Shown in pieces: positions 1 to 9,823 of a stretch of 64,000 bases of DNA; position 1 is the first letter of the stretch, and every line of letters starts with the position of its first letter. The position numbers and the translations under genes were made by a program. The stretch comes from Euborellia annulipes (taxonomy: Eukaryota > Arthropoda > Insecta > Dermaptera > Anisolabididae), in the NCBI GenBank assembly GCA_023213315.1, contig JAKCPI010003172.1, forward strand, positions 1 to 64,000. Direction: 5' to 3'. The notes beneath the pieces were generated by a model, which was not told where the DNA came from, did not search any database, and was given only the letters and a program-made list of their open reading frames with translations.

Positions 1-44
1 AATCGTTATTTAAATATAATATGCTATGTATTTGCAAGTGTAGG

Positions 45-168
45 AATTCTTACTTAAAACATTTAGTATCCAAATAGCTTAAATAAAATCATCGGACTAC
101 AAGGGGGTCAGAACCGCGACCCTTCGTATACAGGGCTACCAACTACATCAAGCCAGGGGCAGCTGGAA
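45..168 (-). repeat. SINE-1 (tRNA-derived), 5' part, minus strand
   Basis: Matches the other SINE-1 copies in reverse: the AATGGCTTAAATAAAATCATCGG-type middle, then a box-B-like stretch and a box-A-like stretch, ending in the GC-rich CCAGGGGC head. The 3' tail with the GCCGAAAAG core is absent. Box B is degenerate (GGTCAGAACC instead of GGTCCGAACCC), so this copy is old. Confidence 0.7.
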
Positions 169-257
169 GTTGTTTAGAATAAGTATCATCCGATTCATTC
201 AAAACAGAGAAGATTTGAGTACTTATGACGAAATGAAAAAATGTTTGTTTATTTATG

Positions 258-511
258 AAAAATCTGGAGTGTCTGGTCGCACAGCACAGACCTTTCTCTT
301 ACCAAAGGTGCTTGTCACACTAGATTTTTTGTGAAGACAAATATTTAGCTTCCGACAGTGAGGTACATTTGAATTCAAGATGTAAAATTTATAAACAAAA
401 ATATTTATACTGTATTTTGTTGCCATGGCAATATATCCTTCCTATGGTTTACAAGAGTAAAGTGTGCTTCAAAAGATTTCAAGGGTAGAATGAGAATATA
501 CATTTTAAACA
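258..511 (-). repeat. HPE double-hairpin element, truncated copy
   Basis: Starts with the AAATCTGG-type hairpin end (258-330, loop shortened) and continues through the TTCCGACAGT, TTGCCATGGCAAT and AGAGTAAAGTGTGCTTCAAA segments seen in all HPE copies. It stops near 511, so the AGTACTAGTACT centre and the other hairpin are missing. Confidence 0.8.
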
Positions 512-1087
512 TTTATATCGTTGTGAATGCATGGAAGGGGGCAACTTTTGACATTTACTCGTACACTTTTTTGAAAATTCAAATGCTAATTACTATAAGT
601 TGTTAATTTATTTGTTGATCCCGTTTGCTTATTTTATTTTTATTATTCAACTTCAGGGTTGTAAAATTTTTTTTTCCAAAATTTTTTAAAATAGTACAAT
701 TAATTAAAAATTAAAAAGAAAATTATTGTTTGAGCTGTTTTTTACCCATTTGGTTAATTTTTATAATAATAAAAAAAAGTGGGTAGTTTTAGAAAAGAGG
801 AGAGAAAATTGTGAGGCCTTTAGGGGTGTTCGATTATGTGGAAAAAAATAATCGATTTTTTTTTATTTGGATATTAAAAATAATCGACTGGAGTTTCTAA
901 TCGACTATTTCCTAATCGTTATAGTTATTAATCGATTATCAACGAGAATCTTAAGATGTTTAAAAAAAAAAAAATTAAGAAAGTTTCGTAAGGTTAATTT
1001 CCAAAATTCTAAGTAATAGCTAATATCAAATTAAATACTCATATAACCTAAATGTTATTAAAAAGTAATGGTTGTATAATCCTACCT
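512..1087. other. AT-rich spacer
   Basis: No gene or clear repeat family. Contains several ATCGA-type words (around 851-945) and poly-A/poly-T runs. Confidence 0.5.
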
Positions 1088-1189
1088 TGTAAAGGGGAAA
1101 CTAACAGGAGTGGCTAAAAATAAAAGCTGAGTTTTGTTTTGTAAACCAAGGCGCTCTTTTTTAGCCACTCCTGTCCAGTTCTCTTTACA
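1088..1189. repeat. Short foldback (inverted-repeat) element
   Basis: Two imperfect arms of about 32 bp face each other: TGTAAAG..AACAGGAGTGGCTAAAA on the left and its reverse complement with a few differences on the right, around a loop of about 38 bp. It looks like a MITE. No clear target duplication. Confidence 0.6.
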
Positions 1190-1237
1190 CCTTTTAAAAC
1201 TATTGGAAAATGAATAAATAAATGTTATTGTGTAGAT

Positions 1238-1486
1238 CAGTGGTTCCCAGGGGTGCCACGTGATTGGTTAAGGGGTGCCGTGAGATAAATAAAAAAAAAA
1301 TACCCTATACAAAACTATTGATGAATTTTTACTCAGTGACTGTAGTAAAGATTACTATATTGTGTTATGGTGAATGTTATTTATTAAATTTACATATAAA
1401 ACTTTTTTTTAATTCAAGGAAGGGTGCCCCTGTGTTGAATGTTATTCCCAACGGTGCCGTGAACTTCAAAAGGTTGGGAAACTCTG
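1238..1486. mobile_element. hAT-type MITE, 249 bp
   Basis: Starts CAGTGGTTCCCAGGGG and ends TTGGGAAACTCTG, the usual CAG..CTG style of hAT termini. It is flanked by a perfect 8-bp target duplication GTGTAGAT (1230-1237 and 1487-1494). No transposase. An 82-codon frame inside is incidental. Confidence 0.85.
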
Positions 1487-1870
1487 GTGTAGATGAAATA
1501 ATTGTTATTTGAAAATATAACTATTATGAAAAAAATTTCACTTTTATCTTTATAACTTAAGAGGTGAATCACAAGTAGTTTGGTGATAAACTTTGAAAGA
1601 AAAATCCTCCCCCTGGCCTACTTTCTAGCAAAACCTACTTTCTTAACAATAAACATAATACTAAGTTTATTTTAGGGTCTAAAGGAAGGAGAGGGGAATA
1701 AGAAGATAGTCTTAGGTTACCTGCCCATCAATTTTGAAAAAAAAAAAAGACAAGAATGGAGCTAATCTTTACTCAAACTCTTTTAAGGGTGTAGTGCAGA
1801 AAACATTAATTCCCTAGTCGTATTATATTTCACAATTTTAGAATTTATAAAAAACCGCAATAATTATACT
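1487..1870. other. AT-rich spacer
   Basis: Nothing recognised. One pyrimidine-rich/purine-rich stretch at about 1605-1700. Confidence 0.4.
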
Positions 1871-2456
1871 TCCTCTTACATATATATGTATTGTATATAT
1901 ATAGAGAGAGAAAGTATTGGATTCATATCAAAAATTCGATGTCGAGATTTTGATGGATATACACGTTTTGAGGTCCCTGAATCCAAAAAAGTGTTTTTCG
2001 CGACATGGTCTGTCTGTGTGTGTGTCTGTGAACAAAATATCTCAAGAACGAAAAGAGCTAGGAGGTTGAAATTTTATATTTAAGTTTGGCACTCCCATGG
2101 GACGTAACACGAAGCTTTTGAATAAAATCGGCCAAAGAGTACTAGTACTTTACTGAGGTACTTTTTAAGTTTTTTCGATTATTTCAAAATTCGCTCTAAA
2201 GATTTTGATTAAAATTCAAAAATTATTTATTTTTAAGATGCTCTTAAAAACGTATATTCTCATTTTGCCCTCAAAATTGTTTGAAGCACACTTTACTCTT
2301 GTTCTTCATAGAAAGATGATTGCCATGATAACAGAATATAAATATTTTTCTATGTTTTCTATCTAATTTATCAGCGAAAACTAAACATATGCTGACACAA
2401 AAAATCTGGTGTGACAAGCACAGTATGTGCTGTACGACCAGTAGCACCAGATTTTT
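1871..2456 (+). repeat. HPE double-hairpin element, nearly complete
   Basis: Plus orientation. Runs from the TATATATAGAGAGAGAAAGTA hairpin end, through GATGTCGAGATTTTGATGG, a CTGT/GTGT microsatellite and the AGTACTAGTACT palindrome (about 2139-2150), to the AAATCTGGTGTGAC...CACCAGATTTT hairpin (2399-2456). The right hairpin has lost much of its loop. A 65-codon frame at 1886-2083 is a by-product of the repeat. Confidence 0.9.
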
Positions 2457-3201
2457 AATTCTAATGATATATTCAAGGTAAACAAGTAAACATAGAGAAT
2501 TTCAAATCATTAAAAACCTGCATGTTAATTGATTAGTAGAGAGAATAAAAAAAAGAAGTATAAAATAAATAGTTGGTGACATTATCTAAATTAAAAATTT
2601 ATTTTTCGAACAATTTACTCGGTCTGGGGGGTGGGGGTGGGGAGCGTAATTGTCGTCGTCAGCCAGCTTCCACGTTTAACGATCAGCAAACATGCAGACT
2701 AGAATTTAAATCGATTATGATTTCTTAATAAATTATTTAATCACTCTTGCATGTCAATTGCCAACTGGAAAAAATTTTTTTTAAAGCCGATCTATTGGCT
2801 TTGTTTGTGACAGTGACAGTGACAGTTATTTGCTGAGTGCGAAGAGTGTCTTTTGTGCTATTCAAGAAGTCAAACTTTGTATCGTACTTGTTGTTGTTGT
2901 TGTTGTCTTTCAACAGGTAAAATAACAACTATTGTTCATGAAATTAAAAAAGGCTTCTCTTTTCACGATGGTGACAAAATTTTTTTATTTAATTATAAAG
3001 GTAAATAAAAATAAAAAGGAAGAAGAGAAAAACAAGTTGTCAACCCTGTTTAAAAAAAATTCCCAGTTGAATGGAAGTGCAAAAATTACAGAGTGGAGCA
3101 TAATAATAAAAAATAAAGAAGAATATACACCTTGAAATTATAAAATTAAAAAAATTATGTAAAATTGAAAATAAATTTTTAATTGTAATTATTTATTATT
3201 T
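2457..3201. other. Spacer with short simple repeats
   Basis: No gene. Contains a G-rich run (2624-2643), a CAGTGA triplication (about 2810-2826) and a short (GTT)n run (about 2888-2906). Confidence 0.4.
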
Positions 3202-3303
3202 AAAAATCTGGTATGCTGTGAGACCAGTCACACCAGATTTTTTGCGTCGACATGTACAGTATTTAGTTTCCGACAGCAGGCCCTATATTAGCAAGATATA
3301 AAA
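3202..3303 (-). repeat. HPE fragment (AAATCTGG hairpin end)
   Basis: Contains the terminal hairpin AAAAATCTGG...CACCAGATTTTT with an internal deletion, followed by GTCGACATGT..TTTCCGACAG. It stops where SINE-1 begins, so the SINE insertion or a deletion removed the rest. Confidence 0.75.
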
Positions 3304-3518
3304 TGCCTTCGGACGGTGGTGTAGTTGGTAGCGTGCTGGCCTTCTATACCAAGAGTCGCGGGTTCGGATCCCAGGCAGTTTGATGGTTTTATTTAAGCCA
3401 GTATACCAAATGGCTTAAATAAATATGCCTGAATCCCCAATATTTATGAATATTATTAAATATCAGTATCGTAAAGTCTTATATGTGTGAGTATGGTAAA
3501 AAAGTGTGTTTTTTTTTT
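3304..3518 (+). repeat. SINE-1 (tRNA-derived)
   Basis: Has box A (TGGTGTAGTTGGTAGCGTG) and box B (GGGTTCGGATCCC), then the GGCAGT..GATG..TTTATTTAAGCC body. The 3' tail core is degraded. It is tail-to-tail with the next SINE-1. Confidence 0.85.
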
Positions 3519-3528
3519 TTCATTTTTT

Positions 3529-3734
3529 TAAAACATTCACACTTTTTTTCTCATTCACTCACACTCACACACATTCACACAGTCTTTTCGGCAACTCAGG
3601 CCATTTAAGACTTAAGACGATAACCGTTGTAATTAATATATATATTTGGGGTTCAGGCATTTCTATTTAAGCCATCTGATATCTAAATGGCTTAAATAAA
3701 ATCATCGGACTGCCTGGGGTCCAAACCCGCGACG
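3529..3734 (-). repeat. SINE-1, minus strand, split by a Transib-type element
   Basis: Reverse copy with the (CACACT)n tail, the core CTTTTCGGCAACTCAGGCCATT, the body and box B (GGGTCCAAACCC). The copy is cut at CGACG (3730-3734) and resumes at 5513 with CGACGTTTGGTATAG, which dates the Transib insertion after the SINE. Confidence 0.85.
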
Positions 3735-4619
3735 CACAGTGGGCTGAAATAGGAAAAAAGCGGCCATAATTCGAAAAAATGAACTTCAAAATATAAAAAC
3801 AACGTTTGGCACACTAATAATAGACTATATGTGGACCTCAGGACAATAATTCATTTTTTTTTACCCAACCCAAACCAGAGTTATAGAGCGCCAAAGTGGG
3901 CAAGAAAACTTACTAACTTTTCTTTGCGTTTTAAGTCGATATTCAGAAATTTTTTTCATGTATTAATATTAATCCAATTTTAATGAATTTTTTTTTGAAT
4001 CATAGATAAATTAATCTTCTTTCTGAATATATTTTTGTTTTTCTTGTATTTCAGTTATTTATTTTTAAATAAATTTTTTTTGTAAGTAAAAAAAAAGCAA
4101 TATAAATTTTTTCCAATTTCAAAAAAGTATATGGGCATCCTCTTGCCTTCTAACAAACTCAATAGATTCTGAAACTAGAATACATGTAGAACATAATTGC
4201 ATCGAAACTTTTTGCCCGATTTTGCCCGAAAAATTTTTATTAATTTTTTTATAATTAAATCGGCAGAAAAACAAATGATTTCCGTCAAACCATATGAACT
4301 TCTCTCTGCTTTACAGATAATATTGAAACGTGACAAAGGGCTGATGGACAAAATAAAATCAGGCTATATAAGAATGACCATAAAATTTTATGGTGGGGCC
4401 TCAAATTTTGTAATCTTTTGAAAAAATAATCTATGAAAAGGGAATATTCAATATTTGAAAATTTCATTTTTTCTTGTTCATATTCTTATTAATATTATTG
4501 AAATAACTATATTGTTTTTGTATACAAGTGGTAAAGCCCCCCTGGACCTCCTTACATGCCTTCGATGAGCAAATGCATCAAATTTATTCTTGCTCACTGT
4601 TTGGAAATTTTGCAATTGC

Positions 4620-4740
4620 TCGACTTCGGCGGAAAATTTTAAAGTTTTAAATTTCCCTCACTGACTCCACTTCCTCTGTCTCTGGCCAATCAGCGATAGA
4701 CAGTGGTAAACAGGAACATAAAATAGAAGTTAGTGGCTAG
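4620..4740 (-). repeat. Repeat shared with 19386-19505
   Basis: The segment AAATTTCCCTCACTGACTC..CTCTGTCTCTGGCCAATCAGCG..AACAGGAACATAAAA..TAGTGGCTAG is the reverse of the 19386-19505 unit. It includes a CCAAT-type pentamer (GGCCAATCAG). It lies inside the Transib-type element, either as part of it or as an older insertion. Confidence 0.7.
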
Positions 4741-4865
4741 AATATTGTAATTTATTTTTTAGCAAATAATTTTTATTTAAGTATAATGTCAGAAACATAG
4801 AAGCCGACTCCAAGGGGCCCAAGGGGCTCGAGCCCCCTCCCCCCCTCCCCCAATGTTGAGGAAAG

Positions 4866-5284
4866 AGAAAATAGTCATCTTTGTAATCAACAATCCATTA
4901 AAATGTATATAAAGACATATTGCTTGTAATTACCAAAAAAAAAAAATATTTTTTGCTTCCTTCAGTAAGAGGTAGTTCACCCCATCTATATATTTTGTAA
5001 AAATAAATGACATTTTCGTAACGAGTGACCTTTAAAATGTATATAAAGACATATTGCTTGTAATTATCAAAGCAAAATTTTTTTAACACCTTGAGTAAGG
5101 GGTAGTTCACCCCATGTATGTTTTTAGTAAAAATAGATGACATCTTTGGAATCAGCATCCATTAAAATGTATATAAAGACGTATTGCTTGTAATTATCAA
5201 AAAAAAAATTTTTTTTTGCTCCCTTCAGTAAGGGGTAGTTCACCCCATGTATGTTTTTTGTAAAAATAAATGTCATTTTTGTAA
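4866..5284. repeat. Tandem repeat, about 131 bp x 3
   Basis: Three head-to-tail units (starting near 4894, 5027 and 5158) each contain TTAAAATGTATATAAAGAC, TATTGCTTGTAATTA, a poly-A/T junction and GTAGTTCACCCCAT. A minus-strand frame at 4898-5158 exists only because of this repeat. A C-rich run (4838-4851) lies just upstream. Confidence 0.9.
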
Positions 5285-5512
5285 AACGCATATTTTTTTT
5301 GATTTTTTGACATGTGTTTTTCTTTATATTTCACACATCATAATTTTTTTTTCAACTTTGTCAAGGGGTAATTTCAACCCCTTTTGGTAAAATATGAAAA
5401 TATTGAAGGGTATAGTAGAACATATGATTATGTATGTATAGTTTTAATTTTGTAAAAATCCGCCCAAAAAAAGATAATTATGGCCGCTTTTTTTCGATTT
5501 CAGCCCACTGTG

Positions 5513-5530
5513 CGACGTTTGGTATAGAAA
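5513..5530 (-). repeat. SINE-1 remainder right of the Transib-type element
   Basis: CGACGTTTGGTATAG continues the copy interrupted at 3734. The tRNA-like head beyond it is missing. Confidence 0.7.
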
Positions 5531-5545
5531 AAGTGTGTGTTAAAA

Positions 5546-5820
5546 AAAGATATAAAATTTATAAACATGGTAAATATTTATATTTTGTTACTATGGCAAC
5601 CATTTTTCTCCACTCTCTTTGAAGTACAAGAATAAAGTGTGCTTCAATCAAATTTGAGGGCAAAATAAGAATATAAATTTTAAAGAGCATCTTAAAAATT
5701 ACCGATTTATGAATTTTAATTAAAATCGTTAAAGCCAATTAAAAAAAAAAACTATAAAAGTACATCAGTATTAGTACTCTTTGGCTGATTTTGATTAAAA
5801 GCTTATTTTTATGTCTCAAG
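5546..5820 (-). repeat. HPE, left part of a copy split by a TIR element
   Basis: Runs from GATATAAAATTTATAAACATGG through GTTACTATGGCAACC (RFX-like), GAAGTACAAGAATAAAGTGTGC and AGTATTAGTACT to AAAGCTTATTTTTATG. The AAATCTGG hairpin end is missing. The copy resumes at 7201. Confidence 0.85.
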
Positions 5821-7200
5821 CCCGTCGTACACGAGGACATTTTTCAAGCAATTTCTGGCGACATTTCTTGCTCCATAAAAATGTCTTGAAAAAATGGCCT
5901 GAATTTCTAGCTTGAAAAAAAACCTGTCATACACGAGGACATTTGTATTTTTGGGGCCAATTCTGCGCAGAAACGTGCGCAGTTTGAAAATTTAAACTGA
6001 CAGCTGAATCAAAAACTTTTTTAGGTTAAAACTATAAGAGGCCCTTAATATATATAGAAATATATATTTATTAATAAAAAAAATATATAGACATACCTCT
6101 TTTTGAAAAAAATAAGCTAAGAATTGTTTTTTAATATCTATACAAAGGATTTTTGGTTTCTTTAGATAAATAATAAATATTATATGCACAATGAAAATTT
6201 TATTTATTTAAAATTTTGTTAATCATAAAACTAAAATATAAAGAAATGAATGCATTCATATATTATACAAAATATAACTTGATTGTGATTTCCAAGCCTG
6301 ATGATTATGGTTTATAACCATCTGAACTGAATGTTCAGTCGAAAATAAACCTGCAACCAAAAAACTACCGTGTTTTATTTTATTAACTATCAACTTCTCA
6401 GTTCATCATAAAAAACATTTCCACAATTTAAATTTAAATCATAATTGTTTGTTCGAATTCATCTAAAATAAATATTTTAGTTATTATCAAAGATTATATT
6501 CCAAATAAAAATTTAAATAAATAATAGTTATTTAAAACAAAGTGTTCATTTACCTTATAATATAAATATATAATCTAGATATTGCTCTTCTTTTATTATA
6601 AACTATAATTTCCAAAAAAGAACTGCAAAAAAATATATTTTTATTAATTATTATATTCCAAGTGAAAATTTAAATAAATAATAATGTTATTTATTAATAA
6701 TTTAATTAAATAATTAATTCTTACCTTAATTTTATTTTCCAAATGAGGTGTGTCTATATATTTTATATTTTTATGATAATTTGTCAATATAATTATTTTA
6801 AAGATCTGTCAACTGCTGTCAAAAACTGAAAAAATGATGACAACAAATTTCCAAAAAGCGGTGTTGCCAGATATGGTCGATTTACTGCGCACCCTCTTTG
6901 CGTCGAATTGGCCCAAGAAAATAGAACACGGGCTATTTTTCTGGCGCGATCAGACAACTTTTCGTCATACACGGAGACATTTTTCTTGACCGAGAAATGT
7001 CTTCAAACGGCCATTTTCGACGCGTTTGCGTTTGTGCGCATTCTGATTGCGCCGATTTGGCCCGAAAAATAGAACAAACATTTTTTTTCAAGCCAATTCC
7101 AATTCCAATTCCATTTTTGCTGTCGTACACGAAGACATTTTTATGGAGCCAGAAATGTCGCCAGAAATTGCTTAAAAAATGTCCTCGTGTACGACCAGGG
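5821..7200. mobile_element. TIR element of 1.38 kb inserted in an HPE
   Basis: Inverted ends of roughly 65-70 bp: GTCGTACACGAGGACATTTT, CAAGCAATTTCTGGCGACAT and TGCTCCATAAAAATGTCTT occur at 5824 onward and in reverse up to 7194. Extra copies of GTCRTACACGAGGACATTT lie inside at 5928, 6962 and 7122, so the ends are internally duplicated. The interior is very AT-rich with no transposase. The outer bases (CCCGTCG left, CGACCAGGG right) differ. An imperfect 8-bp flank match (GTCTCAAG/GTCAGAGG) hints at hAT or a related superfamily. Removing it restores one HPE copy. Confidence 0.75.
6297..6356 (+). other. Hammerhead-like core, weak
   Basis: CCTGATGA is followed by two small hairpins (ATGGTTTATAACCAT and CTGAACTGAATGTTCAG) and then TCGAAAA. 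This resembles the CTGANGA..GAAA layout of the foldback elements here, but two hairpins instead of one stem II and no clear stem III make it weak. Confidence 0.25.
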
Positions 7201-7391
7201 TCAGAGGAGTGCCTAAATATAAAATTTCAACCTCATAGCTCAATTCCTTCATGCTTTAAATTAAACACAGACCACTTTTTTGAACTCAGTGGACCTCAGA
7301 ACGTGTATATCCATCAAGATCTCGCCATTTTTGACATGAAAATCAATACTTTCTCTCTCTATATTAACATATATAGTTAAGAGAAAGTAAA
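7201..7391 (-). repeat. HPE, right part of the split copy
   Basis: Continues with GTGCCTAAATATAAAATTTCAACC, CGTGTATATCCATCAAGATCTCG and ends with the hairpin CTTTCTCTCTCTATATTAAC..GAGAAAGTAAAA. Confidence 0.9.
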
Positions 7392-8728
7392 ATTAACGAT
7401 AAACCCTAATGATAAACGGTATTTAGACTATTTACAATATTATCATAAAAATGATAATGAAATTGTTATTTTCATTCATATGACAAGAGGTTATTATTAT
7501 TACTTACTTTCTTCAACTTACACATGAAATATTTAAGATGTATTTTCGATAATTAATGTATTAATAAACAAAAGGTCTTTTGAGAATACTAAAAAACAAC
7601 AAATTAGGGATTATTTATTTATTTTTTTAATCAAAGAAAATTTTCATGTATGTCGTTAAAATAATAATCTTTAATCATTTTCAAGATTATCTTTATTATA
7701 CTGGTAGTACTTTTAAAATGGAAAAAATTCTAAAGAAAAATAAGTTTTTTTTTTAAGAAGTATTTTATTCATTGCGCATAGTAATAAATTTAGTAAAAAA
7801 AAAAAAAGGTGACAGAGAGAACGAACGCAAGAGTATTCTGCGAAAGTCATTGTCCAGTGCTGAGTATATATTGATATCCCCGATCCTGAGATACGGATCT
7901 CGAAACAAGTTCCGGTCGTGTCGTGTCGTGACATCCGTTAGGCCAGGGCGGAAGGCCTCTATTTGGACACCTCTCTTTTTCTCTCGGGATAAAAAAAAAA
8001 TTTATTTTGAAACAAAATTTAAAAACATTTCAACTCTAGAGTTATACCTTCATCAGAAAATATAAAAATTATTAATTTTTTAAAGAAAATTTTATAAGAA
8101 AGGCTAATAAATTAAATAATGGTGAATATTTTCGGCTTTAAATAACCTATATCTATATTTTTTTCCCCCGAAAATATCTAGAAATATAATTACCAAAATG
8201 TAATTATATATATTTAATGGAGAAAATAAACCAGCGATTGTTTCCACAGTAAAATAATTTATTTCAGAATGAATATTAGAATGTGCAAGCTGCTAGAAAA
8301 TTACTGAAGAGAAATTGATTAAAATATATTTTTTTTATATGTCTTTGTACATAGAAATATAATTTTTTCGCAGTGACTTGCTCTCATCGAAATGTTATCG
8401 TTACCATATATAGAGGCTTCTATTTTATAATTTTCGACCACGTTCCATATTTGTATGATTTGAGGTACTGAATGGGTTAAGCAATTCGAAATATTTCAAA
8501 AATAAATTATATTTTACTGTGAAAAGCAACGCATGTTTATTTTCTCCATTAAACCTATTGAATGGTCCCAGCTGATGATGATGATCTTTGGACCTTATGG
8601 ATACATAAAAAAAATTCAATTTTGCAATCAGAACCCTTTTTCTAAAAGCTTATATTCTTTATTGAAAAAATTAATTTAAATCATTTATTTTTAGGGATGC
8701 AAAATAAAATTCAAATTTTAAATAAATA
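7392..8728. other. Spacer with one GC-richer block (7808-7990)
   Basis: Mostly AT-rich. The block at 7808-7990 is single copy in this window, contains a TCGTGTCGTG duplication (7916-7930) and stays open in frames on both strands. I found no convincing splice sites or protein similarity. It could be conserved non-coding DNA. Confidence 0.35.
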
Positions 8729-9026
8729 ACACTAGGTTAAGTTTCAAAAGGTTTATTTTAGCGAATGCGCATTTCGACGTATTTCGAAGTCATTCCTCTG
8801 AAGATGACGTATTAGCGTCATCTTCAGAGCTATGACGTATTAACGTCATCTTCAGAGCTATGACGTATTAACATCATCTTCAGAGCTATGACGTATTAAC
8901 GTCATCTTCAGAGCTATGACGTATTAACGTCATCCTCAACAGTCATGACTTATTAATGTCATCTTCAACGTATTAACGTTGAAATGCGCATAAGCTAAAA
9001 TACCTTTTGAAACTTAACCTAGTGTA
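8729..9026. mobile_element. Foldback element with internal 28-bp tandem
   Basis: Arms ACACTAGGTTAAGTTTCAAA..GCGCATTTC (from 8729) and their reverse (to 9026). Between them is a head-to-tail array of a 28-bp unit containing TCATCTTCAGAGCTATGACG (units at 8818, 8846, 8874, 8902 plus decayed flanks). Each unit carries TGACGTATTAACGTCA, itself an inverted repeat. The arm sequence resembles the ends of the foldbacks at 34565 and 51642. Confidence 0.85.
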
Positions 9027-9146
9027 ATTTATTTTTCTATAATTAGATGTTAATTTAATTAAATATAAGAATGTTTCAACGAGTGAATTTTTAGGATTAT
9101 ATTACAAAATTCAAGTTGTAATATCCCTTGATTTAGAATGTAAAAT

Positions 9147-9823
9147 AAAAAATCTGGTGTGACTGGCGCACAGCACACAACTTTCTCTTACCTTCGGTAA
9201 TCGAAAGTTGTGTACTGTGCTTGTCACACCAGATTTTTTGTGTCGACATGTGTTTAGTTTCCGACAGTAGGGTACAATTGAATTCAAGATGTAAAATTTA
9301 TAAGTATGGGAAAATATTTATATTTTGATACCATGGCAACCATTTCTCCTATCTTTTCTATGAAGCACAAGAGTAAAGTGGTCTTCAGAAGATTTCAATC
9401 ACAAAATGAGAAAATACATTTTATAGAGAATCTAAAAAATAATTGATTTTTGAATTAAAAAAAAAATCGTTGGAGCAAATTTTGAGAAAATCGAAAAAAA
9501 CTAAAAAAGTGCATCAGTAAAGTACCAGTACTCTTTGGTCGATTTTGTTCAAAAGCTTCGTGTCACGTCCCATGGGGGCACCTAACTTAAATATAAAATT
9601 TCAACCTCCTAGCTCTTTTCGTTCTTGAGATATTTTGTTCACAGACAGACACACAGACACACACACAGACACACAGACAGACCATGTCGCGAAAACCACT
9701 TTTTGGATTCAGGGGACCTCAAAACGTGAAGATCCATCAAAATCTCGACATCGAATTTTTGACATGAATCCAATACTTTCTCTCTCTATATATTAACATA
9801 TATATAGAGGTAAGAGAAAGTAA
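9147..9823 (-). repeat. HPE double-hairpin element, complete reference copy
   Basis: The best full copy, 677 bp. Left end hairpin 9147-9239: AAAAAATCTGGTGTGAC pairs with GTCACACCAGATTTTTT, with an inner stem GCACACAACTTTC / GAAAGTTGTGTACTGTGC. Interior: CCATGGCAACC (RFX-like half plus), AGTACCAGTACT (palindrome with one change), GGCACCTAACTTAAATATAAAATTT, a CAGA microsatellite, GACATCGAATTTTTGACATG. Right end hairpin at about 9772-9823: CTTTCTCTCTCTATATATTA and GAGGTAAGAGAAAG. No coding capacity. CTTTCTCTTACC occurs in the left hairpin and inverted at the right terminus. Confidence 0.95.

Larger units (their letters stand above)
3735..5512. mobile_element. Transib-superfamily element, non-autonomous, 1778 bp
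   Basis: Terminal inverted repeats of about 37 bp with two mismatches begin CACAGTGGGCTGAAAT on both ends (3735 rightwards, 5512 leftwards). The flanking 5-bp duplication is CGACG (3730-3734 and 5513-5517). Transib elements are known for 5-bp CGNCG-type targets and for ends whose first 7 bp resemble the V(D)J RSS heptamer CACAGTG; the match here is exact. The duplication restores an intact SINE-1 sequence. No transposase frame longer than about 75 codons is present, so it depends on a copy elsewhere. The interior holds a shared palindrome-derived repeat and a three-unit tandem. Confidence 0.85.

Noticed and set aside
4197..4421. Plus ORF inside the Transib-type element as transposase
   Set aside because: 74 codons, no recognisable RAG1/Transib motif and AT-driven ends.
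6997..7380. 127-codon plus ORF
   Set aside because: Spans the end of the TIR element and the start of HPE sequence, so it is a chance fusion of repeats.
8805..8985. CRISPR-like array
   Set aside because: The 28-bp units are contiguous without unique spacers and lie in an animal foldback element.
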